Assembly: GCA_012516075.1 (NCBI GenBank)
Contig: JAAYXE010000180.1
Coordinates: 1-64,000 of the forward strand
DNA from: Chloroflexota bacterium
GTDB taxonomy: Bacteria; Chloroflexota; Anaerolineae; Anaerolineales; UBA4823
Direction: 5' to 3'
DNA: 64,000 bases
Each line of letters begins with the position of its first letter. The first letter of the stretch is position 1. Made by a program: the position numbers and the translations under genes. The notes under the pieces are model-generated. The model was not told the DNA's origin. It made no database searches and was given only the letters and a program-made list of their open reading frames with translations. Of the stretch, positions 43,334-50,527 are shown in pieces.

Positions 43334-43810
43334 TCAATCTATCTCCCGGTTCAGTTCATCCAGCAGCGCCAGCAGCTCTTCGTTGGGCGGGATGTCGCTC
43401 ATATACTGGCCGTAGTGGACATACCGTGTCATACCCTGGCGGTCCACCAGGACCTGGGCGGGCATGCGGCCGAATTTGAACAGCTTGATCTCCTGGCCGT
43501 AAAGTTTGACCACATGGTGTCCGGGATCCGGAAGGCCGGGAAAGGGCAGGTCGTTCTTCTCCCAGTAGGCGGCGAAGGCCGACCGGTTTTCCGGGCCGAC
43601 GACGAGGATTTCGGCCCCTTTTTCGAGGAACAGGTGGTAGTCCTGGCGCAACTGCGCCATATGCCTGCGGCAGAACGGTCAGCGGAAACCGCGGTTGAAC
43701 ACCAGAAATACGTGCTTCTGGCCTTTGTAGTCGGACAGGCGGATGGTGCGGCCGCGGAAATCCTGCAGCTCGAAGTCCGGTGCGGGCTGTTGGATGGCGA
43801 CTTTTGGCAT
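43334..43810 (-). CDS. peroxiredoxin (AhpC/TSA-like), candidate selenoprotein with in-frame UGA
   Basis: From the ATG at 43810 (AGGAGG upstream) the frame reads MPKVAIQQPAPDFEL, the usual redoxin start, through FNRGFR. It then meets TGA at 43679-43681 (codon 44) and continues PFCRRHMAQLRQD to a stop at 43334, for 158 residues. The TGA stands exactly where family members have the peroxidatic cysteine of CPFC, giving a UxxC motif. A hairpin fitting bacterial SECIS spacing follows at 43645-43658. The rest of the reading frame is intact. Sec genes are not in the window, and the decayed neighbour leaves mutation of TGC to TGA as an alternative. Confidence 0.68.
43645..43658 (-). promoter_or_regulatory. 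candidate bacterial SECIS stem-loop
   Basis: Downstream of the in-frame UGA the mRNA can form GGCGC-AGUU-GCGCC, a 5-bp perfect stem with an AGUU loop that has G as second base. The loop begins 25 nt after the UGA, inside the 16-37 nt range known for bacterial SECIS elements. The stem is short, so the call is tentative. Confidence 0.45.
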
Positions 43811-44116
43811 TGTTCCTCCTGTGGTGAGTGGATTCGAACACAACTCGAACTGGCGGTCTGGTTTCTTACCCCCTGACCGGAGGAAAGGATGCGGGCGTGT
43901 ATGGAATACTCAGAGTTTTATCTACTATCCATATATAACATGAGAAAGTAACCATATACCAGCGGTTCAGATGTTTGATCCACTGAGGCATTGATATCCG
44001 CTGAGACGCTGAACTTCCGTCAGCGTTTCAACCGGTTCAGTGTTTCAGCGGTTCAAATTGCAGCTGGTACCCCCCTTTATTGTATAAATCATCTGCGCCC
44101 GTCCGCGTCCCCCGAG
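43811..44116. other. gene-free stretch
   Basis: No gene is seen in 306 bases between the peroxiredoxin start and the GT39-like stop. AT-rich sequence near 43915-43950 may hold the peroxiredoxin promoter. The motif CGGTTCA recurs three times between 43961 and 44055, without clear meaning. Confidence 0.35.
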
Positions 44117-45505
44117 TCAGCGGCCGGGTTTTCCTGCCTGTGCTGCGGAAGGCGGGCGTGCTTTCAGCTTCAGTATACCTGCAGCTTCTGCCAGAACGCT
44201 GCCCAGATCCGCGCCGGCATAACCGGCCCACCAGCAGGCCAGCGGCAGAATGGCGATCGCATAGCGCTGCCAGGAGAGCGGGACCAGGATCAGTTGAAAC
44301 CCTACCTGAAATATTGTGGCGAGCAGGAGCAGTACCAGCATTCGCCGGTCGGCTGGTCCGGCACGGCGCAGGTGCAGGCAGGCCAGGACCATACCCAGTA
44401 GAGTCAGGAACAACAGCAGGCCCCCGCCAGCCAGGCTGCGCAGGATTTGATGCCCGGGCTGCTGCAGGTAAGCCTTTTCGGCGGCTGCGGTGTGATCCCG
44501 GTAGTTGGCGACCTCGGCAAAGGCGGGCGGGGTGAAATACAGATTGGCCAGCAGGGCGGCGGCACGCTGCGCTTTTGTCTCCAGGTACTGTCCGTTGCCC
44601 AGACGCTGCGCGTCAGCGGTCTGCCGCTCCAGCAGCGCGGAGCGCTCGGCCAGGGAGGCGCGCAGGGCGGGCAGCGGGCTGCTCCACCAGACCGGGTTGA
44701 GGGCGGCAATGAGCAGGCAGAAAGCGGCGGTGTATATTACGGCGCCCCGTATGGCTCTGGCTTTATCCTGAAGAAGGCCACCTTCCAGCCAGGCGGCTGC
44801 CAGCAGGCCCACAGGAAACAGTGCCGCGGCAGACTGCTTGGCGTTGAAGGCCAGGGCTGCGGCCAGGCCGGTCAGCCAGGGGCGCCGGCCGGAACCGGGG
44901 AGCGTGCTCAGGAACAGGGTGACTCCGAAGAGCAGCGGCCCTTCAGCCATGGCGCGGCGGGCGTGAAGGAGAGTGAGGGCGCTCGTGCCGAGCAGGGCTG
45001 CGGCAATCAGGCCGGCCAGCGGGTAGGCGCTCTTTCTTCCCAGTAAATAGGTGAACAGCAGGCTGAAGGGGAGCAGCAGGGTGATGGTCATCCGGCCGGT
45101 CTGCAGCAGGTCGGGAGCCGGCAGTGCGCCGGCGAGGCGGTTCGCCTCCCAGTCCTTCCCCCAATCCCAATCGGCGGGCAGGGGCGCCAGACCTGCAGTC
45201 ATCCGGCCCAGACCGAGCAGGTAACGGGTGAGCGGGGCGTCGATCAGGCGGTAGTGCTGGCGCAGCGGGTCCTGCGGCAGCGGCGACCAGGCCAGGGAGC
45301 CCGGAGCGGCCAGCGCCTCGAAATCGCTGCTCATAAACAGCTGCGTGCTTTCATCCGGGTGAAAGGGAACGCCGGCTGTACCGATCAGGGCAAACCCGCT
45401 CAACAGGACGAGCAGCAGCGCGAACAGCAGGTCGTAAATGGCCTGGTGTGGGGGAGAAGATCCCTTCTCGATACCCTTCGATCGTCCCGTGGTTGCTCGA
45501 TCCAT
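44117..45505 (-). CDS. GT39/ArnT-like membrane glycosyltransferase
   Basis: The 462-residue protein has about eleven membrane helices and the PMT/ArnT-type first loop with HPDEST near residue 50, where the acidic residue serves catalysis in this superfamily. A long loop between helices (about residues 275-345) and a basic, Pro-rich C-terminus follow. Such enzymes transfer a sugar from a polyprenyl-phosphate carrier to protein or lipid outside the membrane; donor and acceptor are unknown. It stands alone, divergent from the alpha/beta hydrolase gene at 45600. Confidence 0.72.
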   Translation of the reverse strand: MDRATTGRSKGIEKGSSPPHQAIYDLLFALLLVLLSGFALIGTAGVPFHPDESTQLFMSSDFEALAAPGSLAWSPLPQDPLRQHYRLIDAPLTRYLLGLGRMTAGLAPLPADWDWGKDWEANRLAGALPAPDLLQTGRMTITLLLPFSLLFTYLLGRKSAYPLAGLIAAALLGTSALTLLHARRAMAEGPLLFGVTLFLSTLPGSGRRPWLTGLAAALAFNAKQSAAALFPVGLLAAAWLEGGLLQDKARAIRGAVIYTAAFCLLIAALNPVWWSSPLPALRASLAERSALLERQTADAQRLGNGQYLETKAQRAAALLANLYFTPPAFAEVANYRDHTAAAEKAYLQQPGHQILRSLAGGGLLLFLTLLGMVLACLHLRRAGPADRRMLVLLLLATIFQVGFQLILVPLSWQRYAIAILPLACWWAGYAGADLGSVLAEAAGILKLKARPPSAAQAGKPGR

Positions 45506-45599
45506 CGATGATCATTATAATTGACGGCTGACTCAAAACGGGTGGACATACCTTACGAAGCTGTCCGCTGAACAATCTGCTTTCATTGAGGAGGGCTGC

Positions 45600-46412
45600 A
45601 TGAAGGTTGGGGATTTTGAGTTCAATGTTCAGATCAGGGGGGAAGGGAAGCCGTTCCTCTGGGCCCATGGTTTGAACGCAAGTATCGAAGCCGAGGATAT
45701 TCTCGACTGGTTCGAATGGGAAAAATTCCCTCCCACTGTGAAGCTGGTGCGCTATGATGCCCGCGGGCACGGGAAGAGCCAGTTTTCACCCGATGTCGCA
45801 GACTATCACTGGCGCCGCCTGGGGGAGGATATGCTCAAGATCGGTGCAGCTGTTTCCGCAGAGCCTTTTATCGCCGGGGGCGATTCGATGGGCTGCGCCA
45901 CGGCGATCTATGCTGCGCTGCTGGCGCCGGAACGCGTGCGCGGGCTGGTGCTGGCACTGCCGCCGGCGTTCTGGGAGCGCCGTGCTGCTCAGGGGAAGAG
46001 CCAGCGCCGGGCGGCGGCGATCGTGCGCCTGCTGGGCCGCTTCGGGGACGGGCTGCTCAAACGTATGCTGAGCAGCAGCGCCGGGAGCGCACTGCCGGGC
46101 TGGCTGGTCCAGGCGGAACCGGAAATGGCGCAGCGCATGGCCGCGATGACGCGCCTGTTAAACCCCAGGACGATGGCGATCACCATGCAGGGCGCTGCCG
46201 AGACCGACCTGCCGCCAAGGGAGGAACTGCGGGCGCTGGCCAACATTCCGGCCCTGATCCTGGCCTGGGTAGATGATCCCACCCATCCGGTCGAATCAGC
46301 TGAAGAACTGCACCGCCTGCTGCCGGCGTCTGAGCTCTTTATCATCCGCAGTTATGATGATTATAAAAAAATGCCGGGCTGCATACGCGATTTTGTCGTC
46401 TCATTGAACTGA
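45600..46412 (+). CDS. alpha/beta hydrolase
   Basis: The 270-residue protein shows the alpha/beta hydrolase order: oxyanion-hole loop WAHGLNAS (residues 21-28), YDARGHGKS, the nucleophile serine in AGGDSMGCA near residue 95, an acid in AWVDDPTHPV and a conserved-region tail where the usual catalytic histidine is not clearly seen: the end reads SYDDYKKMPGC instead of the common H-containing motif. It may be an esterase-like enzyme of unknown substrate, or a variant with lower activity. GGAGGG lies before the ATG. It is a single gene facing a convergent minus-strand unit. Confidence 0.78.
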   Translation: MKVGDFEFNVQIRGEGKPFLWAHGLNASIEAEDILDWFEWEKFPPTVKLVRYDARGHGKSQFSPDVADYHWRRLGEDMLKIGAAVSAEPFIAGGDSMGCATAIYAALLAPERVRGLVLALPPAFWERRAAQGKSQRRAAAIVRLLGRFGDGLLKRMLSSSAGSALPGWLVQAEPEMAQRMAAMTRLLNPRTMAITMQGAAETDLPPREELRALANIPALILAWVDDPTHPVESAEELHRLLPASELFIIRSYDDYKKMPGCIRDFVVSLN

Positions 46413-46457
46413 GATATCCAATCCTCACCAGCCGGGGCTGGAGAGAATGACAGCCGG

Positions 46458-46492
46458 CATAAAACCGCCCGTTGACTATTTCAACGGGCGGT
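46458..46492 (-). terminator. intrinsic terminator between convergent genes
   Basis: A perfect 12-bp stem (46464-46475 with 46481-46492, 5-base loop) is followed on the minus strand by TTTTAT. It lies about 250 bp after the patatin stop and 50 bp after the plus-strand hydrolase stop, and can serve both. Confidence 0.8.
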
Positions 46493-46738
46493 CGTATTCT
46501 TCAATCCAGCCAGTATTAAGGTCAATCCGGCTGGCAAGGGCAGGTGTTTTTTTATCCAGGCGACAACCGCTTTCTTCACCTGTGTTGGCACGACTGTTTG
46601 AGCCCGGAGATGCTTCCAGGAGCAGCTGCTTGCCTTCCTGATGCGATATCTCCTCCTGGCCCTGCCGTGTCCAGTGAGAGTGCAGGGAAGTATAGATACG
46701 CACAGGGGGCCGAATGAAAACCTGCCCTTGAAAGATGT

Positions 46739-47641
46739 TCAGGCAGTCGGCCAGTATCCTGGTCGATCGGGATATTTCTCGCGCTGCCGGTATTCTGGGC
46801 GTGGCGGCAGGTTCCATTTCGCAATCTGCTCGGAGGCGATATCGTAACCTACCTTCATCAGATCCCGGCAGTTGCGGAAATCCCAGATCGGTGCCGGTGT
46901 GGGGCAGGTTAACTGGATGGTGCGCACAGGAATACCCCGTTCCCGGGCAAGCGCCATCTCCAGGCGGATCTGGCGCCGGCCGATGGCAAATATCAGTTTT
47001 TCGACGTACGTACTGATCGAAAGGCCCTCCTGCGGTACCGGTGTGGAATTGCCCAGGGGCATGCTGATAATCTCCGTCGCCCCCAGGCTCATAGCCGGCT
47101 CAATGGGCAGGTTGCTGAGGGCGCCGCCGTCGACGATCAGATGCCCGTCTTTCACCAGCGGGGCAAACCAGGGGTGCAGTGCCATGGACGCCATCAGCCC
47201 TTCGAGGACGGAATCGCCGGGATTCTGGCCGTAAATCACCGGTTCTCCGGACGCCAGATCGGCGCTGACCAGTGCCAGACGGACGCCAGGTATGTGCTCG
47301 AATTTCAGATCCCCGGTGATCCCTTTGGAGACCAGGAAATCCATCACCCGCCGGCTGGCGTGGTGGTTGGGACGCCCGAACAGCGCGCGCAGGGTCAGGC
47401 GTGAGACGCGCGGGTCCATCAGGTTCATGTCGGCCACTTCCTGGTAAACGCTTTCCAGCTTTCGAATGCCCTCCAGGTTCAACCCAAAAACAGCAAGGCC
47501 TGTGGCGTTGACAGCCCCGATGGAAGTGCCAATTAATAAATCGGGTTTGATACCGGCCTCAAGCAGGGCTCGCATCGCGCCGACCTGCATGGCGCCGCGC
47601 GCTCCCCCGCCTCCTAATACGAATGCCAGACACTTCTTCAT
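46739..47641 (-). CDS. patatin-like phospholipase
   Basis: The 300-residue protein has the complete patatin dyad frame: the oxyanion GGGGARGAM near residue 10, the nucleophile serine in GTSIGA at about residue 39-43, and the aspartate in VDGGALSNLP near residue 170. Such proteins are cytoplasmic or membrane-associated acyl hydrolases; the closest bacterial group includes RssA-like proteins. A 55-bp element repeated upstream of the BON gene lies 79 bp before its ATG. The C-terminal 40 residues are rich in Arg, Pro and Tyr. Confidence 0.88.
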   Translation of the reverse strand: MKKCLAFVLGGGGARGAMQVGAMRALLEAGIKPDLLIGTSIGAVNATGLAVFGLNLEGIRKLESVYQEVADMNLMDPRVSRLTLRALFGRPNHHASRRVMDFLVSKGITGDLKFEHIPGVRLALVSADLASGEPVIYGQNPGDSVLEGLMASMALHPWFAPLVKDGHLIVDGGALSNLPIEPAMSLGATEIISMPLGNSTPVPQEGLSISTYVEKLIFAIGRRQIRLEMALARERGIPVRTIQLTCPTPAPIWDFRNCRDLMKVGYDIASEQIAKWNLPPRPEYRQREKYPDRPGYWPTA

Positions 47642-47719
47642 TGTTCACCTCACCGGTAATTTACATGGTTTTGCTGCATTTTAGGTTTTTCACAGTTTTT
47701 CAGGCTGCAACATTCGAGG

Positions 47720-47774
47720 ATACCAGCCAGCGGACCGGCTGTCATGCATCGAAAGTGGTATTAAAGTGTCATCT
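47720..47774. repeat. 55-bp intergenic element, copy 1
   Basis: This stretch matches 49543-49597 over 55 bases without gaps, with 43 identities; the last 34 bases match at 29. The core is TCATG-N-ATC-N-AAAGTG, five or six bases, then AAAGTGTCATCT. It lies 79-133 bp upstream of the patatin ATG. It is probably a shared regulatory site, or a remnant of a duplicated promoter region. Confidence 0.65.
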
Positions 47775-47903
47775 CGTTTCAGAGTTAGCTGGTTCTGATA
47801 ACCAGGCGATCGTATTCAACCGCTCTATCTGGCCGGTCAGCATGGTCAGGTATCCGTACTCGATCACGGGCTGAGATTCCGGTGACAGTGCGGCGATAGA
47901 GAA

Positions 47904-47938
47904 CTGCGCCCGCAGAGTTTTCTCCTCTGCAGGCGCAG
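47904..47938 (-). terminator. hairpin after the CrtO-like gene
   Basis: A 7-bp plus 6-bp stem with one mismatch (47904-47917 with 47925-47938) lies about 50 bp after the stop of the gene at 47987-48523. The U-tract on the minus strand is poor (TTCTCTAT), so the terminator role is uncertain. Confidence 0.4.
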
Positions 47939-47986
47939 ATTTTCAGACTCCAGGATGGTATACTGCCCGGTTCACCCCGGCCGGGC

Positions 47987-48523
47987 TTATTGAACGGCAG
48001 CCGCTTGCTGCTCGAAGATGACCGGCTGGCGGTGCTGGTCTCTGCGCGCCAGCTCCAGGTAGCGGCGGATGCGCGGGCGGTTGTAGCGCTGGGCGACGAT
48101 GGGGAAGAAGTTGTTGGCCACCGCGTACAGCACCATTAACCAGCCGACCTCTACGCTGTTCCACAGGAAGAAGAGAAATCCCGGCAGGATCATCATCCAA
48201 TGACAGAACTCGGCGCGGATGCTCTCCCGCAGCCAGAGCTCCAGGTACTCCGGATCGAGTGACTTCAGCTTCTGCAGAGAAAAGGTGTTCGGATAGAGCT
48301 TCGAACCCTGGGGAATAAAGCGCTTCCAGGAGCGGACACGAAAGAGGTCCTGGTAGATCTGTCCGCCCTTTTCCCAGTCAAAGGTCTGAAAAAACCAGTG
48401 GTCGGGATCAAATTTCTCGACCGGGATCTGGGAAGCCCAGAAGCCGATCCCCAGGTGGAAACAGATCCAGACAATAACGTCAATAATCAGCGTTTCAACG
48501 GCACTGAAAAAGAAAATCTGCAT
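47987..48523 (-). CDS. CrtO-like (glycosyl-diaponeurosporenoate acyltransferase family) membrane protein
   Basis: The 178-residue protein has an N-terminal hydrophobic helix pair, FRVRSWKRFIPQG, a LESIRAEFCHWMMILP-like helix with His, a further membrane helix and NFFPIVAQRYNRPRI near the end. This is the pattern of the small acyltransferase family that includes staphylococcal CrtO. No carotenoid genes are nearby, so the native acceptor is likely another lipid or glycolipid. It lies 11 bp after the BON-domain gene and is presumably cotranscribed with it. Confidence 0.72.
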   Translation of the reverse strand: MQIFFFSAVETLIIDVIVWICFHLGIGFWASQIPVEKFDPDHWFFQTFDWEKGGQIYQDLFRVRSWKRFIPQGSKLYPNTFSLQKLKSLDPEYLELWLRESIRAEFCHWMMILPGFLFFLWNSVEVGWLMVLYAVANNFFPIVAQRYNRPRIRRYLELARRDQHRQPVIFEQQAAAVQ

Positions 48524-48534
48524 TGAGCCAGTCC

Positions 48535-49437
48535 CTACCGATCCAGGCTGCCGGCGACCCCGGCCGTCTCTTTCTTCTCCTGCCTGTGTTCTTCCTGAAC
48601 TTTAACCTGCGAAGCTTCCTGCACGCTCCAGAGAATTTCATCGCGTGTGTACGGGAAAGGAGGCTGCCAGCCGGCCGGAGGCTGGATGTAATCCTTCTCT
48701 TTGTAGACCGGGTATGTGCGCAGTTCGGGTGAGCGATCTTCAATAAAGATGTTGCCATCCCGGACGCCCCCGGCGCTGGTGACTTCGATTTTTTCGACCG
48801 GAACGACGACAACCGGAGCCGAACTGTCGTTCACGCTCCGGGCAGTGTCGACGATCATATGGGTGACCATGCGGCTGCGTGGGGAGATGACCACACTCCT
48901 GACAATGCCGGCGAAATTGTTGTTGAGATACACCGTGGCTCCCGGGGCCGGCTGCAGGGCGCGGCGCGCCGGAAAGGGTTTTTCCCCGGTGATGTACGGC
49001 AGGGCGGTCACGCCGCGCACGGACGGTACGCTGGCAGCCACCTCTTCCACGGCGCACTGCAGATCACGATTCGGAACCGAACCACCCAGAGTGATCCAGC
49101 CGTGTCTGGCGCTCACCGGGATAATCAGCGGGCGGGTGCGTTCATCGCGATACAGCGCCCCGGATACTTCGACGACCAGATCACGGTCGATGACCAGGTT
49201 GTTCTGCACCGCCTTCACGCCGGGGACCTCGCGCACGATTTTTTCAATCAGCGCGTAGTTGTTTTCCGCGGAGATGTGACCGTAGATGAGCGCCTCACCG
49301 TCCTTCACCTCCACGATAAATTGATTGATATCCAGCCAGCGGACCATCCGCTCACGCCACAGGCGCTCGTTAATTTCATCCTTAATGGCTTCATCCGGAC
49401 GGCTGACCACTTCTGGGTCTACATGGTTGGAATTCAT
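48535..49437 (-). CDS. BON-domain protein
   Basis: The 300-residue protein has two BON-type units: one at about residues 17-85 (EVKDGEALIYGHISAENN...GVKAVQNNLV) and one at about 95-155 (ITLGGSVPNRDLQCAVEEVAASVPSVRGV). It then has a PRC-barrel-like segment (GIVRSVVISPRSRMVTHMIVD, about 170-235) and a polar tail. BON domains bind phospholipid or other surfaces; no signal peptide is visible, so a cytoplasmic or membrane-face role is likely. GGAGGCGAGGAG precedes the ATG. A copy of the 55-bp element lies 106 bp upstream. Confidence 0.8.
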   Translation of the reverse strand: MNSNHVDPEVVSRPDEAIKDEINERLWRERMVRWLDINQFIVEVKDGEALIYGHISAENNYALIEKIVREVPGVKAVQNNLVIDRDLVVEVSGALYRDERTRPLIIPVSARHGWITLGGSVPNRDLQCAVEEVAASVPSVRGVTALPYITGEKPFPARRALQPAPGATVYLNNNFAGIVRSVVISPRSRMVTHMIVDTARSVNDSSAPVVVVPVEKIEVTSAGGVRDGNIFIEDRSPELRTYPVYKEKDYIQPPAGWQPPFPYTRDEILWSVQEASQVKVQEEHRQEKKETAGVAGSLDR

Positions 49438-49542
49438 GACTCCTCGCCTCCATAAGAGAATGAAATATCACCCCACAGCAGCGTTTGGGATCCATCGTTG
49501 GAGTGATTTCGCTGGAAGAACCGGTTGATTGCAGTTGAAAGC

Positions 49543-49597
49543 ATATCAGCGAGGGTCACGGGTGTCATGAATCCAAAGTGCTAAAAAAGTGTCATCT
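49543..49597. repeat. 55-bp intergenic element, copy 2
   Basis: Second copy of the element at 47720-47774, in the same orientation. It lies 106-160 bp upstream of the minus-strand BON gene and 131 bp before the plus-strand LuxR-DUF805 gene, so it could control either. The twin AAAGTG units and the GTCATCT end are fully conserved. Confidence 0.65.
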
Positions 49598-49727
49598 GAT
49601 CTTTTCCACAGGGTGACATTCGCAGCATACTGATCCCTTCAGCAGGGCTGGTTCTGGGGGCGAAGAAGTGCCTGCAGGCAGGAAAAAAGGTTTCTCACCC
49701 TGCGCACCCGGAGGATGAGGCATCGTA

Positions 49728-50402
49728 ATGGAATCATTCGAAAAATTGAGCACACGCGAACGGGACGTCGTAGACCTTCTGCTCGAAGGCAATAGCAATA
49801 AGCAAATTGCTCGCGCACTGCACATCTCTGAGCGCACGGTTGAGTTCCACCTGACGAACATCTACGCCAGGCTGGGCGTCAGCTCCAGGACGGAATTAAT
49901 TCTCAAACTGCGGGAATCCACAGTTGCAGAACAGGAGCAGTTCCCTCAGAATAGCGTCAGGCAAAATCTACGCAGTTTGATCGATGCGCTGAGGCAGACC
50001 GTCTCCCGCATCGGCAAGGAGTTGAAAATGGAAAATTCTCTGGAAGCCCGGCCAGACGGTTCAGGAACTGCGATGACCTTTTTTGACGCAGTTCGTGCCT
50101 GCCTTACGCAGTACGCAGAATTTAACGGTCGAGCGTCACGGTCTGAGTTCTGGTGGTTTGTGCTGTTTGTGGTTCTGGTCACGGCGATGCTGTCGTACCT
50201 GCACGAAGCTGCTGGCAGCATGTTCCTGATCGCGGTGCTGCTGCCCCTGCTGGCTGCGGGCTCACGCCGCCTGCACGACACGGGCCGGAGCGGGTGGTGG
50301 CAGTTGTTTTTACTGGTTCCGGTGGGGGGAATTGTGGTGCTGGGATTTCTTTGGGCACAGCCGCCAGTTGAACCGCTGACAGATGAACTGCTCGCGATGT
50401 AA
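49728..50402 (+). CDS. LuxR-type DNA-binding domain fused to DUF805 membrane domain
   Basis: The 224-residue protein starts with a complete LuxR/GerE helix-turn-helix (LSTRERDVVDLLLEGNSN, then RALHISERTVEFHLTNIYARLG, residues 7-58). A linker of about 45 residues follows, then a DUF805 domain (SRSEFWWFVLF, two or three helices, GSRRLHDTGRSGWWQL, residues 115-215). The layout makes a membrane-tethered one-component transcription regulator. The signal read by DUF805 is unknown. It stands alone on the plus strand beside the repeated 55-bp element, which could be its binding site. Confidence 0.82.
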   Translation: MESFEKLSTRERDVVDLLLEGNSNKQIARALHISERTVEFHLTNIYARLGVSSRTELILKLRESTVAEQEQFPQNSVRQNLRSLIDALRQTVSRIGKELKMENSLEARPDGSGTAMTFFDAVRACLTQYAEFNGRASRSEFWWFVLFVVLVTAMLSYLHEAAGSMFLIAVLLPLLAAGSRRLHDTGRSGWWQLFLLVPVGGIVVLGFLWAQPPVEPLTDELLAM

Positions 50403-50405
50403 ATA

Positions 50406-50516
50406 GGGACGCGGAGGGACGCTGAGCGCCTGGATGGACGCGGATTTTATGTCCGAAAAAACTTCGAGGTCTCTGGTTAAAATCCGGGACTTCGGCTCTT
50501 GTCCGCGTCCCCCTGA
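50406..50516. repeat. GGACGCGGA-type short repeats
   Basis: Between the LuxR-DUF805 stop and the MalT-like stop the unit GGACGCGGA occurs at about 50407 and 50434, and its complement TCCGCGTCC at about 50504-50512, so the ends can form a 10-bp stem with a long loop. A similar TCCGCGTCCCCC is found near 44103. It may act as a terminator between convergent genes or be a dispersed repeat. Confidence 0.35.
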
Positions 50517-50527
50517 TCAATCTGTTT

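Noticed and set aside
44040-44070. tRNA T-arm-like GGTTCAAAT sequence
   Set aside because: No matching stem on both sides and no acceptor or anticodon arm could be drawn.
46476-46817. Minus-strand frame overlapping the patatin 3' end
   Set aside because: It overlaps the patatin gene and the terminator stem, and has no domain.
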